Notes under the pieces: model-generated
What the model was told of the DNA's origin: nothing
What the model saw: only the letters and a program-made list of their open reading frames with translations
Database searches by the model: none
Translations under genes and position numbers: made by a program
Shown here: piece by piece, positions 39,980 to 49,641 of the stretch
How positions within the stretch are numbered: position 1 is the stretch's first letter
How the letters are laid out: every line of letters begins with the position of its first letter
Source of the DNA: Rhizobium favelukesii
GTDB lineage: Bacteria > Pseudomonadota > Alphaproteobacteria > Rhizobiales > Rhizobiaceae
Direction of reading: 5' to 3'
NCBI RefSeq assembly: GCF_000577275.2
Contig: NZ_HG916852.1
Coordinates: 1,615,001 to 1,679,000, forward strand
DNA length: 64,000 bases

Positions 39980-42352
39980 CTATTGCCGCCCTCTTGGCGG
40001 CCTTGTTCCGGCCTTTTTGCGCGCGCGGCTTGCGTCGCGCCGGCCCGCCTTGTGGAACGAACGTACAGCGGTCGGCATCTTTCGCCCCTCGCTGATCATC
40101 TCGAAGCGTAGCGCACCGGCAAGCGGAATGGCTTCTGCAAGCTTGACCGTGACACTGTCGCCAAGGCGATATCCGAGCCCGGTCTTTTCGCCAGTCAGTG
40201 CTTGGTGCGCCTCATCGTAGATGAAGTAGTCCGTTCCGAGCGTAGATATAGGAACGAAGCCGTCCGCTCCATAGTCCGGGAGAGTGACAAATAGTCCCGA
40301 TTTCGTCACACCTGATACGCGTCCTTCGAATTCCTCGCCGATGCGGCCGGCAAGATGATGGGCAATCAGGCGGTCTATCGTTTCGCGCTCGGCAGCCATG
40401 GCTCGCCGCTCGAAGGTGGAGATCTCGGCGGCGATGTCGTCGAGCACCCCTTCCTCATCGGGTGTGATGCCGCCTTCGCCGAAGCCGAGCGAGCCGACCA
40501 GCGCACGATGGACGATGAGGTCCGCATAGCGACGGATCGGCGAGGTGAAGTGCGCGTACTTCATCAGGTTCAGCCCGAAGTGCCCGATGTTCTCGGGGCT
40601 GTAGATTGCCTGGCTCTGCGAGCGCAGCACCATCTCGTTGACCATCGTCTGATGCGGGGTATCATCGGCCTTGGCAAGGATCATGTTGAAATTGTTGGCG
40701 CGCATGTTGCCGCCCTTGGCGAGCGATATGCCGAGGGTCGCCAGAAACTCACGCAGCACTTCCTGCTTGGCGAGCGTCGGCCCGTCATGAATTCGGTAGA
40801 TCAATACCTGCCGCTTCTTCTCCAACGTCTCGGCTGCAGAAACGTTTGCTTGGATCATCATTTCTTCGATTAGCTTGTGCGCGTCGAGGCGTGGCGGCAC
40901 GAAGACGCGGTCCACGGTGCCATCCGGCTTCAGCAGGATTTTGCGCTCAGGCATGTCGAGCTCGAGCGGCTGGCGTCGTTCGCGCCCGCGCGTCATCACC
41001 CTGTAGGCATTCCAGAGCGGCTTCAGAATGGGTTCAAGAAGCGGTCCCGTCTTGTCGTCGGGTTTTCCGTCGATCGCTGCCTGTGCCTGCTGGTAGGAGA
41101 GCTTTGCCGCACTCTTCATCATAATGCGATGGAAGGTATGGCCGATCTTGCGGCCGTCGTTCGAAAACACCATGCGAACGGCAAGCGCCGGGCGGTCCAG
41201 ACCTTCTCTCAGCGAGCAGAGGTCATTCGAAATCCGCTCTGGCAGCATCGGCACAACCCGGTCGGGGAAATAAACCGAGTTGCCACGCTTCAAGGCCTCG
41301 CGGTCGAGCGGCGAGTTCGGGCGCACGTAATAGGAAACGTCGGCGATGGCGACGGTGACGATGACGCCGTCGCGATTGTCAGCTGAAGGATCGGTCTCGG
41401 CATAGACCGCGTCGTCATGGTCTTTCGCGTCGGCCGGATCGATGGTGATGAGTGGGACATCGCGCCAATCCTCGCGATGCGACATCGTCGCGGGCTTGGC
41501 ATCATCCGCCTCGGCGACAACTGCCGGCGGGAATATGTGCGGAATGCCATGCGCATGGATGGCGATCATCGAGATCGCCTTTTCTGATGCGACGGAACCG
41601 ATGATCGACAGCACCTTGGCGCGCGGCAGGCCGAAGCGCGAAAGACGTGCAACTTCGACCTCGACGAGATCGCCGTCCTTGGCCTCGCCCTTATAGTCGG
41701 GGTCGATGACCATTTCCTCGCCGCGCCGGTCGATCGGTAGCAGACGTCCGGCTCCACCCGGCGCATCCTTGAAGACGCCCATGCTGGCGGTGCGGCGCTT
41801 GTCGAGGATCTTGATGATACGCGCGGTATAGGCCGGTCCGCCGCGGTCGGCGGCCGGAAAGATTTTCGCTAGAATGCGATCGCCCATGCCGGCAACGGGC
41901 GCCTTGCCCTTGCCGTTGCGTCCCGCGGGAGAGGTCGATTGGCGGATGGCGACGGCCGGCGCGACGCCCTGGTCATCGGGCCACTCCGCCGGCCGGCCGA
42001 TCAGTTCGCCGTCCTTGTCGCGCGTCGTGATGTCGAGCACGGTGACGGGCGGCAAGGCTCCCGGCCGGATTAGCGACTTGCGCGTCTTCTGGAGCATGCC
42101 TTCCTGCTCCAGTTCGCGCAGCAGGTGCTTGAGCTCGACGCGGCTTTCGCCTTTCAGCCCGAACGCCTTCGCCAACTCGCGCTTCGACGCCTTCTGCGGA
42201 TGATCGGCAATGAAACGCAGGATAACCTCACGGGAGGGCAGCGCGCCATGGGCGATGTTCAGTGGATCGGCGGCGGGTGGCTGGCTGGAGTGTCCAATCT
42301 TGCCCGGGCGCTTGCCCATGCCCTTCATTCTTTCCCGCGGGATTTTGCTCAC
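39980..42352 (-). CDS. rnr: ribonuclease R
   Basis: 790 aa, processive 3'-5' exoribonuclease for structured RNA. Order: N-terminal winged helix (FIADHPQKASKRELAKAFGLKG), cold-shock domains, RNB catalytic domain with the acidic cluster TIDPADAKDHDDAVY, and a C-terminal S1 domain (GRVSGVTKSGLFVTLPDYGADGFV) with a basic tail. GTG start at 42352, two bases beyond the topA stop. An ATG 24 bases further in is possible. Confidence 0.93.
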   Translation of the reverse strand: MSKIPRERMKGMGKRPGKIGHSSQPPAADPLNIAHGALPSREVILRFIADHPQKASKRELAKAFGLKGESRVELKHLLRELEQEGMLQKTRKSLIRPGALPPVTVLDITTRDKDGELIGRPAEWPDDQGVAPAVAIRQSTSPAGRNGKGKAPVAGMGDRILAKIFPAADRGGPAYTARIIKILDKRRTASMGVFKDAPGGAGRLLPIDRRGEEMVIDPDYKGEAKDGDLVEVEVARLSRFGLPRAKVLSIIGSVASEKAISMIAIHAHGIPHIFPPAVVAEADDAKPATMSHREDWRDVPLITIDPADAKDHDDAVYAETDPSADNRDGVIVTVAIADVSYYVRPNSPLDREALKRGNSVYFPDRVVPMLPERISNDLCSLREGLDRPALAVRMVFSNDGRKIGHTFHRIMMKSAAKLSYQQAQAAIDGKPDDKTGPLLEPILKPLWNAYRVMTRGRERRQPLELDMPERKILLKPDGTVDRVFVPPRLDAHKLIEEMMIQANVSAAETLEKKRQVLIYRIHDGPTLAKQEVLREFLATLGISLAKGGNMRANNFNMILAKADDTPHQTMVNEMVLRSQSQAIYSPENIGHFGLNLMKYAHFTSPIRRYADLIVHRALVGSLGFGEGGITPDEEGVLDDIAAEISTFERRAMAAERETIDRLIAHHLAGRIGEEFEGRVSGVTKSGLFVTLPDYGADGFVPISTLGTDYFIYDEAHQALTGEKTGLGYRLGDSVTVKLAEAIPLAGALRFEMISEGRKMPTAVRSFHKAGRRDASRARKKAGTRPPRGRQ

Positions 42353-42354
42353 TC

Positions 42355-45003
42355 TCAGCTCTTTTTCGTCTTTGCCGGCGCCTTGGCCTTCGTCGCCTTC
42401 GGCTTGGCGGCGGTCTTGGCCGTCTTCGTTTCGGCCGCCGCGGCCTTCGCCTTCGGTTTTGCCTTGCTCTTCGAAGCCGGTGCCTTGCCTGCCTTTGCGG
42501 CGATCAGCGCGAGCGCTTCCTCGACTGTCAGAGCCTGCGGATCGGTGCCCTTCGGCAGCGTCGCGTTAACCTTGCCCCAGTTCACATAGGGGCCATACTT
42601 GCCGTCGCGAATGGTGATTGCGCCGCCATCCGGATGGTCGCCGAGTTCCTTCAGCGCTGCCGCTGACGCCCGCCCGCCCGGTGCCTTGCTCGCCTTCTCG
42701 GCGATCACGGTGACGGCGCGGTTAAGACCAATTGAGAACACGTCCTCGACGCTTTCGAGATTGGCGTAGCCGCCATCGTGCAGGAGAAACGGTCCATAGC
42801 GCCCGATGCCGGAGGAAATCATCTTGCTGGTTTCCGGGTGCTTGCCGATATCGCGTGGCAGCGAAATCAATGCCATTGCCTTTTCGTAGTCGATATCGTC
42901 AGGCTTCCAGCCCTTCGGCAGGGAAGCACGCTTGGCATCCTTGCCGTCGCCACGCTGAATGTAGGGGCCGAAGCGTCCGGAACGCAGCGTCAATTCCTCG
43001 CCGGTCACCGGGTCGGTGCCGAGATTCTTCGGCTCGTTCAGCCCGGTGCCTTCGGCTTCCGAACCGCCTTCGGACGAAAGCTGACGGGTATAGTTGCATT
43101 CTGGATAATTCGAGCAGCCGACGAAGGCGCCGTATTTTCCCAGCTTCAGCGAAAGATTGCCGGTGCCGCAAACCTGACAGATGCGCGGATCCCCGCCATC
43201 TTCGCGCTTCGGGAAAACAAGCGGCGCGAGCGCCTCGTTGAGCGAGTCGAGAACGTTGGTGACGCGAAGCTCCTTCGTGTCCTCGATCTGGGAGAAGAAG
43301 TCCTTCCAGAAATCGCGCAGGACCTGCTTCCAGTTCAGTTCACCCGCCGAGATCCGGTCGAGCTTCTCTTCAAGGTCTGCCGTGAAGTCGTACTCGACGT
43401 ACTTGGTGAAGAAGCTTTCGAGGAAGGCAGTCACCAGCCGGCCCTTCGCCTGCGGAATGAGCTTGCGCTTGTCGATGGTGACGTATTCCCGGTCACGCAG
43501 CGTCGCCAGCGTCGCGGCGTAGGTAGACGGACGCCCGATGCCGAGCTCTTCCATCTTCTTGATCAGCGACGCTTCCGAGTAGCGCGGCGGCGGCTCGGTG
43601 AAGTGTTGGGTCGAATTGATCTTCTGCTTCGCGAGGTTTTCGCGGGCGTTGATCTCGGGCAGGCGACCATCTTCGTCGCCGTCGTCGCTCTGTTCGCCGT
43701 CCTCCTTCTGGTCAGTATAGGCGGCGATGAAACCATCGAAGCGGATGACGGAGCCGACAGCGCGCAGACCGGCCTTCTGGCCGTTGTTGTCGGCGGTGAT
43801 CTCAGCCGTCGTGCGTTCGATCTCCGCGGAGGCCATCTGGCTCGCGATACCACGCTTCCAGACAAGGTCGTAAAGCCTTAACTGGTCGGCATCGAGGAAC
43901 TGACGCACTCGATCGGGCGAGCGATTGAAGTCGGTCGGCCGGATTGCTTCGTGGGCTTCCTGGGCGTTCTTCGCCTTGGTGGAATAGAAGCGCGCCTTTT
44001 CCGGCATGTAGCGTTGGCCGAATTGATCGACGATGGCAGCCCGTGCCGCATCAATGGCTTCGGGCGCCATCTGCACACCGTCCGTACGCATATAGGTGAT
44101 CAGACCGACCGTCTCGCCACCGATGTCGACCCCCTCATAGAGCTTCTGGGCAACCTGCATGGTGCGGGACGCCGAAAAGCCGAGCTTCGATGAAGCGGCC
44201 TGTTGCAGCGTGGACGTTGTGAAGGGTGGTCCCGGGTTGCGCTTGACCGGTTTCGCTTCCACCGTATCGACGACATACGTGGCACCTTCGAGAAGCGCCT
44301 TCAGTGTGCCGGCTTCCTCGCCGTTTGCGATCGAGCGAGCCTGCAACCGCTTGCCATTCGCTGCAACCAGCTTTGCCTCGAATTCGTCGCCCCGCGGCGT
44401 CTTCAACAGGGCCGAAAGGTTCCAGTATTCTTCCGAGATGAAGCGCTCGATTTCGGATTCGCGATCGCAAACCAGGCGAAGCGCCACCGACTGCACACGG
44501 CCCGCCGAACGCGCGCCCGGAAGCTTGCGCCAAAGAACTGGGGAAAGGTTGAAGCCGACGAGGTAATCGAGGGCGCGGCGAGCCAGATAGGCATCAACCA
44601 GCGGTACGTCGATGTCGCGCGGTTCGGCCATCGCATCGAGGACGGCTTTCTTGGTGATCGCGTTGAAAACGACCCGCTTCACCGTTTTGCCGTTCAGGAC
44701 GCGCTTTTTGTTCAGCATGTCGAGGACGTGCCAGGAAATCGCTTCACCCTCGCGATCCGGGTCGGTTGCAAGGAACAGGCCGTCGGAAGACTTCACCGCA
44801 TCGGCGATGTCCTTGATCCGCTTGGCTGACGCACCATCGACCTCCCACAACATCTCGAAATCCTGGTCGGGAAGAACCGAGCCGTCCTTGGCAGGCAGAT
44901 CGCGGACATGGCCGAAGGAGGCGAGCACCTTGTATCCGGGCCCCAGATACTTGTTGATCGTCTTTGCCTTGGCAGGCGATTCCACCACTACAACATTCAT
45001 CAT
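42355..45003 (-). CDS. topA: DNA topoisomerase I
   Basis: 882 aa, type IA enzyme that relaxes negative supercoils. Toprim domain VVVESPAKAKTINKYLG at the start, catalytic Y304 in GLITYMRTDG, one clear zinc ribbon near residue 610-640 (ICQVCGTGNLSLKLGKYGAF...CSNYPECNY), three further topo C-terminal repeats and a Lys/Ala-rich tail (PKAKAAAAETKTAKTAAKPK). It starts with ATGATG; 45003 and 45000 are both possible. Confidence 0.95.
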   Translation of the reverse strand: MMNVVVVESPAKAKTINKYLGPGYKVLASFGHVRDLPAKDGSVLPDQDFEMLWEVDGASAKRIKDIADAVKSSDGLFLATDPDREGEAISWHVLDMLNKKRVLNGKTVKRVVFNAITKKAVLDAMAEPRDIDVPLVDAYLARRALDYLVGFNLSPVLWRKLPGARSAGRVQSVALRLVCDRESEIERFISEEYWNLSALLKTPRGDEFEAKLVAANGKRLQARSIANGEEAGTLKALLEGATYVVDTVEAKPVKRNPGPPFTTSTLQQAASSKLGFSASRTMQVAQKLYEGVDIGGETVGLITYMRTDGVQMAPEAIDAARAAIVDQFGQRYMPEKARFYSTKAKNAQEAHEAIRPTDFNRSPDRVRQFLDADQLRLYDLVWKRGIASQMASAEIERTTAEITADNNGQKAGLRAVGSVIRFDGFIAAYTDQKEDGEQSDDGDEDGRLPEINARENLAKQKINSTQHFTEPPPRYSEASLIKKMEELGIGRPSTYAATLATLRDREYVTIDKRKLIPQAKGRLVTAFLESFFTKYVEYDFTADLEEKLDRISAGELNWKQVLRDFWKDFFSQIEDTKELRVTNVLDSLNEALAPLVFPKREDGGDPRICQVCGTGNLSLKLGKYGAFVGCSNYPECNYTRQLSSEGGSEAEGTGLNEPKNLGTDPVTGEELTLRSGRFGPYIQRGDGKDAKRASLPKGWKPDDIDYEKAMALISLPRDIGKHPETSKMISSGIGRYGPFLLHDGGYANLESVEDVFSIGLNRAVTVIAEKASKAPGGRASAAALKELGDHPDGGAITIRDGKYGPYVNWGKVNATLPKGTDPQALTVEEALALIAAKAGKAPASKSKAKPKAKAAAAETKTAKTAAKPKATKAKAPAKTKKS

Positions 45004-45257
45004 GATTCTCTAAAAAATGCGCCAAACCGGCGGATAAGCAGATGGAATCCCTGCCATGCCAAGATAACCGGTTCTTCGACATGGACAGGGAAATCGTTTC
45101 GGTCAAGTGTTTTGACTTCATTTTTACGCATTACGACGTGATGCAACCAATACGAGATAGTCAACGTATTGCAATTTCTGATAATTGAAGTATCGTTTTT
45201 GAAGTGTGGTTCGGGCCCGCCGAAAGGCAGCATTTCTCTTTCCTCAGAGACTATCCC

Positions 45258-45437
45258 ATGGCGGCCAAGTTCGCAAAGAAAGATACCGGACGATCCGGCT
45301 CGCATGAGAACATCGCTTCCATCAGGCAGATGCTTGCTGAGTTGCGGCGGGTGGCGGAAGACGAGAACGCCGATATGCTGTGCTATCTGATCGAAATGGC
45401 CAATGTGGAGGCCGGCGATTTGCAGGCCTCGATGTAG
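45258..45437 (+). CDS. small conserved-type hypothetical protein
   Basis: 59 aa, cytosolic. A basic N-terminus (MAAKFAKKDTGRSGSHE) is followed by one or two amphipathic helices (IASIRQMLAELRRVAEDENADMLCYLIEMANVEA). It lies on the plus strand between topA and the dprA remnant, ending five bases before the latter's original stop. No ribosome site of note and no known family that I recognise. I rate it real because of its codon use and compact helical composition. Confidence 0.6.
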   Translation: MAAKFAKKDTGRSGSHENIASIRQMLAELRRVAEDENADMLCYLIEMANVEAGDLQASM

Positions 45438-45442
45438 GAACC

Positions 45443-46577
45443 TCAGTCGCCCATTGCAAGCGAGACGAAGCCGCCTTGATGGCGATAGTCATCCGGCGAT
45501 AGTCAGCTCCAGCAGGGCAAGATAGACCGAAGGCGCCGGCAAACTGGTGTGACGGATGACGTCGTCGACCTCAACAGACGTCGGGCCGAGCGCATCGACG
45601 ATGAGCGAGCGATCGGGGTCACCGGCGGCAGTATCGAACGACCGCCCTCGCGCCGCGACGGGCGCTGAGGAGCGATCGATCTGCGAGAGGGGTGCCAAAG
45701 CTTCGGTGAGATCACCCGGAGTGGTGAATATCATTGCTCCATCTTTCAGCAATTCGTTGGTGCTGTGACAACGCCGGTCGAGCGGCGAACCCGGCACCGC
45801 GAACACCGGCCTGCTGAACTCGCCGGCAAGCCTTGCCATGATAAGTGAGCCCGGGCGCATTGCCGCTTCGACAGCGACGACGCCGAGCGAAACGCCGGCG
45901 ATCAGCCGGTTTCGGCGCGGAAAGTCGCGTGCGCGTGGTTCTCAGCCGAACGGCATTTCGCTGATGGCAAGTCCGTTGCCATTCCAGATTTCGTCAAGCA
46001 GACCGGCGTTCTCCGGCGGGCAGGCTGACAAACCTCCGGCCATGGCGGCCACAGTTCCGGTTTCGAGGCTTGCGTGATGCGTTGCCGTATCGATGCCGCG
46101 CGCAAGACCGGAGACAACCACATAGCCTGCCTGGGCCGCACTGGCGCGCAATCGTGGCGGCGAACTTCGCTCCACTGATGGAGGCGTTGCGGGAGCCGAC
46201 AAATCCGACTGCCGGCTGCGAGGAAACAAAAAGATTGCCTTTGACGGCGAGCAATGGCGGAGCACCGTCGACTTGCTTCAACGCCTGCGGGTACTCCGGC
46301 TCGCCGATACCGACAAACCGGGCGCCAAAAGCGTCGGGCTGCCTCCAGCTCCTTATGCGTTCGTTCTCCGTCGCGCTATCCGGATCGCCCGCGTCGCCCC
46401 ACCACGTGCAGAAAGCTCGGGGAGCGCGGCCAGGGTAGTCTCGGCGGATCCGAAATGATTGATAAGGTCACGAAGGTCGCGGGCCCGACATTGTCGGAGC
46501 GGATAAGACGCAGCCAGGCGATGCGTTGCCGCTTTCGTCAGCGCAATTCCCTTTGGCGGTGCGCTGCGAGCGTCCAT
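45443..46577 (-). pseudogene. dprA: dprA pseudogene (DNA processing protein, transformation)
   Basis: Pieces of DprA are spread over all three frames. RIAWLRLIRSDNVGPATF, then RDLINHFGSAE, then AVGFVGSRNASISGAKFAA (nucleotide fold), then GYVVVSGLARGIDTATH (the DprA signature), then SLIMARLAGEFSRPVFAVPG, then RHQGGFVSLAMGD at the end. Joining them needs frameshifts near 46536, 46467, 46378, 46140 and 45490. An in-frame TGA at 45942-45944 replaces the expected Trp of GWEPRARDFPRR. Intact DprA loads RecA on incoming single strands. It sits in its normal place between plsY and topA. Confidence 0.9.
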
Positions 46578-46578
46578 C

Positions 46579-47199
46579 CTATCCCTTCGCCCCGATCTTG
46601 CTTTCCGTCCCGCTTATCAGGCGGGAGATGTTGGTCTTGTGCTTCCAGTAGGAGATGACGGTCATGATGGCCATGACAGCTGCAACCTTCTCGGCGCCAA
46701 GTATCCACAATGCAGCCGGAACGACAAGCATTGCAACCAGTGCGGAAAGCGACGAATAGCGCGTCGTGAAGGCGACTGCCAACCAGACCGCGGCAAAGGC
46801 CAGAACCATGATTGGGGCGACGCCGAGCAGCGTGCCGATATAGGTGGCAACACCCTTGCCGCCCTTAAAGCCGATCCAGACCGGGAAGAGGTGACCGATG
46901 AAGGCGAAGAAGCCGGCGATCAGCGCTGCTTCGTCGCCCAGGAAGTAACCGACGATCCAGGCCGCCGCGGATGCCTTCAGCGCATCGAGGAGAAGCGTTG
47001 CCGCGGCAAGCTTCTTATTGCCGGTTCTGAGCACGTTGGTCGCGCCGATATTGCCGGATCCAATGCTGCGCAGATCACCGAGACCGGCGGCCTTTGTCAG
47101 GATCAGGCCGAACGGGATGGAGCCGAGCAGGTAGCCGATGGCGGCAGCCGCCAATGCGATCGGCAGCGTGATCTGCCACGTCATGAGATCCGAGACCAT
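46579..47199 (-). CDS. plsY: glycerol-3-phosphate acyltransferase PlsY
   Basis: 206 aa, five membrane helices. It transfers acyl from acyl-phosphate to glycerol-3-phosphate, the first step of phospholipid synthesis. Motifs: [29 protein letters not shown], and [21 protein letters not shown] 47199 has GGAGGGG six bases ahead; a longer frame to 47340 runs into pyrC and is rejected. It follows pyrC by 20 bases. Confidence 0.95.
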   Translation of the reverse strand: MVSDLMTWQITLPIALAAAAIGYLLGSIPFGLILTKAAGLGDLRSIGSGNIGATNVLRTGNKKLAAATLLLDALKASAAAWIVGYFLGDEAALIAGFFAFIGHLFPVWIGFKGGKGVATYIGTLLGVAPIMVLAFAAVWLAVAFTTRYSSLSALVAMLVVPAALWILGAEKVAAVMAIMTVISYWKHKTNISRLISGTESKIGAKG

Positions 47200-47219
47200 G
47201 TTCCCCTCCGGTGGTCTTT

Positions 47220-48509
47220 TTATATCGTATACACGCACTGTCCGGCGACGTAGGTCGCAACAGCGCGTCCGCTGAAGCGCGCGTCTTCGAACGGCGTATT
47301 CTTCGAGCGGGAAAGAAGCATGTCCTTCGAAACAAGCCAAGGGTCATCGAGATCGATCAGCGTAATATCCGCCTTCGCGCCCGGCTTCAGCGTGCCGGCC
47401 TCGAGGCCGAAAATCCGCGCCGGTCGCGTCGACATCGCATCGATAAGGCGCATCAGGCTCACCTGACCGCTGTGATGCAGGCGGAGCGCCGCAGCGAGCA
47501 TCGTTTCGAGGCCGACGGCGCCATCTGCAGCTTCGCCGAAGGGCAGACGCTTCGTGTCGACATCCTGCGGATCGTGCGAGGACACGATGATATCGATCGC
47601 ACCGCGTGCCAGTGCATCCACCATCGCTACGCGATCGCCTTCGGAGCGCAGCGGCGGGTAGAGCTTGAAGAAGGTGCGGTACTCGCCGATATCGTTTTCG
47701 TTGAGCGACAGATTGTTGATCGAGATGCCGCAGGTCACGGTGGCGCCGCGAACCTTGGCAAGTTCGATCGCCTCGACCGATTCCGGGACGGAGATCATCG
47801 CCGCGTGGTAGTTGCCACGTGTCAGCTTGGCGATACGCAGATCGCGCTCGAGCGGAATGAGTTCGGCTTCCTTCGGGATGCCGCCGAGGCCGAGCCAGCT
47901 GGCAAACAGTCCCTCATGCATCACGCCGGTGGCGCCGAGATATTTGTCGCGCGTCTCGCAGGAGATTACGGCGCCGAATTCGCGCGCATAAGTCATGACC
48001 CGGCGCAGGACCTGTGTGTCGTGCACGCTCGAGCGACCATCGGTGAAGGCAACAGCGCCCGCTTCCATCAGCAGGCCGATCTCGGTCATTTCCTCGCCGG
48101 CAAGATGCTTGGTGATCGCCGCTGCCGGATAAACGTTGACCAGCGACTTGTCCTTCGCGGTCTTCTTGACGAACTCGACCAGCGCGATGTCGTCGATGAC
48201 AGGATCGGTATCCGGCATCATGATGATCGAGGTGACGCCGCCGGCCGCTGCCGCACGGCTCGCCGAAGCGATCGTTTCGCGATGCTCAGCTCCGGGTTCG
48301 CCGATATGGACGCGCGCATCGACGAGGCCCGGCGCGGCGACGAGGCCGGTGCAATCGCGCACTTCGGCGCCAGCAGGCGTGCCCTGGTTCTGCGCATCCG
48401 CGCCGGCTGCGACGATCACGCCGTCCTTGACGATGATGGTGCCGACTTCGTCGAGATCGCGCGACGGATCGAGGATGCGAACGTTCTTGAGGACGATCGA
48501 GTTTCTCAT
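47220..48509 (-). CDS. dihydroorotase homologue lacking metal ligands (PyrC'-like)
   Basis: 429 aa, amidohydrolase fold with full class I dihydroorotase length. Key metal ligands are missing. The DxHxH motif reads DARVH (64-68), the usual Hx(E/D) of the second His strand reads CETRD, the HxxH strand reads YHAAM, and the catalytic TDHAPH reads SSHDPQ (about 310-315). By analogy with the inactive PyrC' of Pseudomonas, it probably serves as a structural partner of aspartate transcarbamoylase, encoded by the preceding gene. The ATGA overlap with pyrB (4 bases) suggests stoichiometric synthesis. An active PyrC should exist elsewhere in the genome. Confidence 0.9.
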   Translation of the reverse strand: MRNSIVLKNVRILDPSRDLDEVGTIIVKDGVIVAAGADAQNQGTPAGAEVRDCTGLVAAPGLVDARVHIGEPGAEHRETIASASRAAAAGGVTSIIMMPDTDPVIDDIALVEFVKKTAKDKSLVNVYPAAAITKHLAGEEMTEIGLLMEAGAVAFTDGRSSVHDTQVLRRVMTYAREFGAVISCETRDKYLGATGVMHEGLFASWLGLGGIPKEAELIPLERDLRIAKLTRGNYHAAMISVPESVEAIELAKVRGATVTCGISINNLSLNENDIGEYRTFFKLYPPLRSEGDRVAMVDALARGAIDIIVSSHDPQDVDTKRLPFGEAADGAVGLETMLAAALRLHHSGQVSLMRLIDAMSTRPARIFGLEAGTLKPGAKADITLIDLDDPWLVSKDMLLSRSKNTPFEDARFSGRAVATYVAGQCVYTI

Positions 48510-49462
48510 GCACCGGCTCCTTCGGTGCGAGGACCCTGATTTTGCGACACAAGCAGCGTCTCCATCACAGCCATGCGCACAGCAACCCCCATTTCCACCT
48601 GTTCTGCGATCACGCTCTGCGGCCCGTCCGCGACCTCCGAGGAGATCTCGACGCCACGGTTCATCGGTCCGGGGTGCATGACCAGGGCGTCTTCCTTCGC
48701 CGCCCTCAGCGTCTCCGTGTCTAGCCCGTAGAAGTGATAGTATTCGCGCACCGACGGCACGAAGGCACCGGACATGCGTTCGCGCTGCAGGCGCAGCATC
48801 ATCACCACATCGGCGCCCTTCAGACCTTCCTTCATGGAATGGAAGACCTCGACGCCCATATCGGTAATGCCAGCGGGAAGAAGCGTTGCCGGAGCAACGA
48901 CGCGCACGCGTGCGCCCATTGCGTTCAGCAGTAGGATATTCGAACGCGCGACGCGCGAATGCAGAACGTCGCCGCAGATGGCGACGATGATGCGCGACAG
49001 CTTGCCCTTGGCGCGGCGGATCGTCAGCGCGTCTAGCAGCGCCTGCGTCGGATGCTCGTGCTGACCGTCACCGGCGTTGACCACCGAGCAGGAAACCTTC
49101 TGGGCAAGCAGGGCGGCGGCACCGGCGCTGGAATGGCGTATAACCAGCACATCGGGCCGCATTGCGTTCAGCGTCATCGCCGTATCGATCAGCGTCTCGC
49201 CCTTCTTCACCGAAGAATTGCCGACTGACATGTTCATCACGTCGGCGCCGAGGCGTTTTCCGGCGAGCTCGAAGGACGATTGAGTGCGCGTCGAGGCTTC
49301 GAAGAAAAGGTTGATCTGCGTGAGGCCGCGGAGCGTCGACGTCTTCTTCTCTCGCTGCCGGCTGATCTTGACGGCCTCGTCGGCCTTGTCGAGAAGAAAG
49401 GTGATATCCTGCTCTGTGAGCCCTTTGATACCGATGAGGTGGCGGTGGGGAAAGAAGACCAT
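48506..49462 (-). CDS. pyrB: aspartate carbamoyltransferase catalytic subunit
   Basis: 318 aa, joins carbamoyl phosphate and aspartate in pyrimidine synthesis. Carbamoyl-phosphate loop [17 protein letters not shown] (about 55-71), then [12 protein letters not shown] (about 140) and the aspartate-domain [10 protein letters not shown]. It heads the pyrB-pyrC'-plsY-(dprA) unit. No pyrI-type regulatory subunit is present. Confidence 0.95.
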   Translation of the reverse strand: MVFFPHRHLIGIKGLTEQDITFLLDKADEAVKISRQREKKTSTLRGLTQINLFFEASTRTQSSFELAGKRLGADVMNMSVGNSSVKKGETLIDTAMTLNAMRPDVLVIRHSSAGAAALLAQKVSCSVVNAGDGQHEHPTQALLDALTIRRAKGKLSRIIVAICGDVLHSRVARSNILLLNAMGARVRVVAPATLLPAGITDMGVEVFHSMKEGLKGADVVMMLRLQRERMSGAFVPSVREYYHFYGLDTETLRAAKEDALVMHPGPMNRGVEISSEVADGPQSVIAEQVEMGVAVRMAVMETLLVSQNQGPRTEGAGA

Positions 49463-49641
49463 GAACCTGCCTCTTGCTGTCGTCTGCGGGGTCTATAAAG
49501 AGTGAGCCGGGCGGCGGCAAGCTTGCGCTGTGGGAAAGGCCTGTCTCCCCCTGCAATTTTGCCCGAATTCAACTATTGCAGAGATAGGGAAATTATAACT
49601 TCCGGTTTCCCTTTGCCTGCCTCTTGCACTAGAAGCGATTC

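Noticed and set aside
45481..45504. tandem copy GGCGATAGTCA...GGCGATAGTCA as a slippage duplication explaining the dprA end
   Set aside because: Removing one copy does not restore the DprA frame. The downstream frame reads DYRHQGGF, so the first copy probably belongs to the original LTIAG codons and the lesion is a nearby small deletion.
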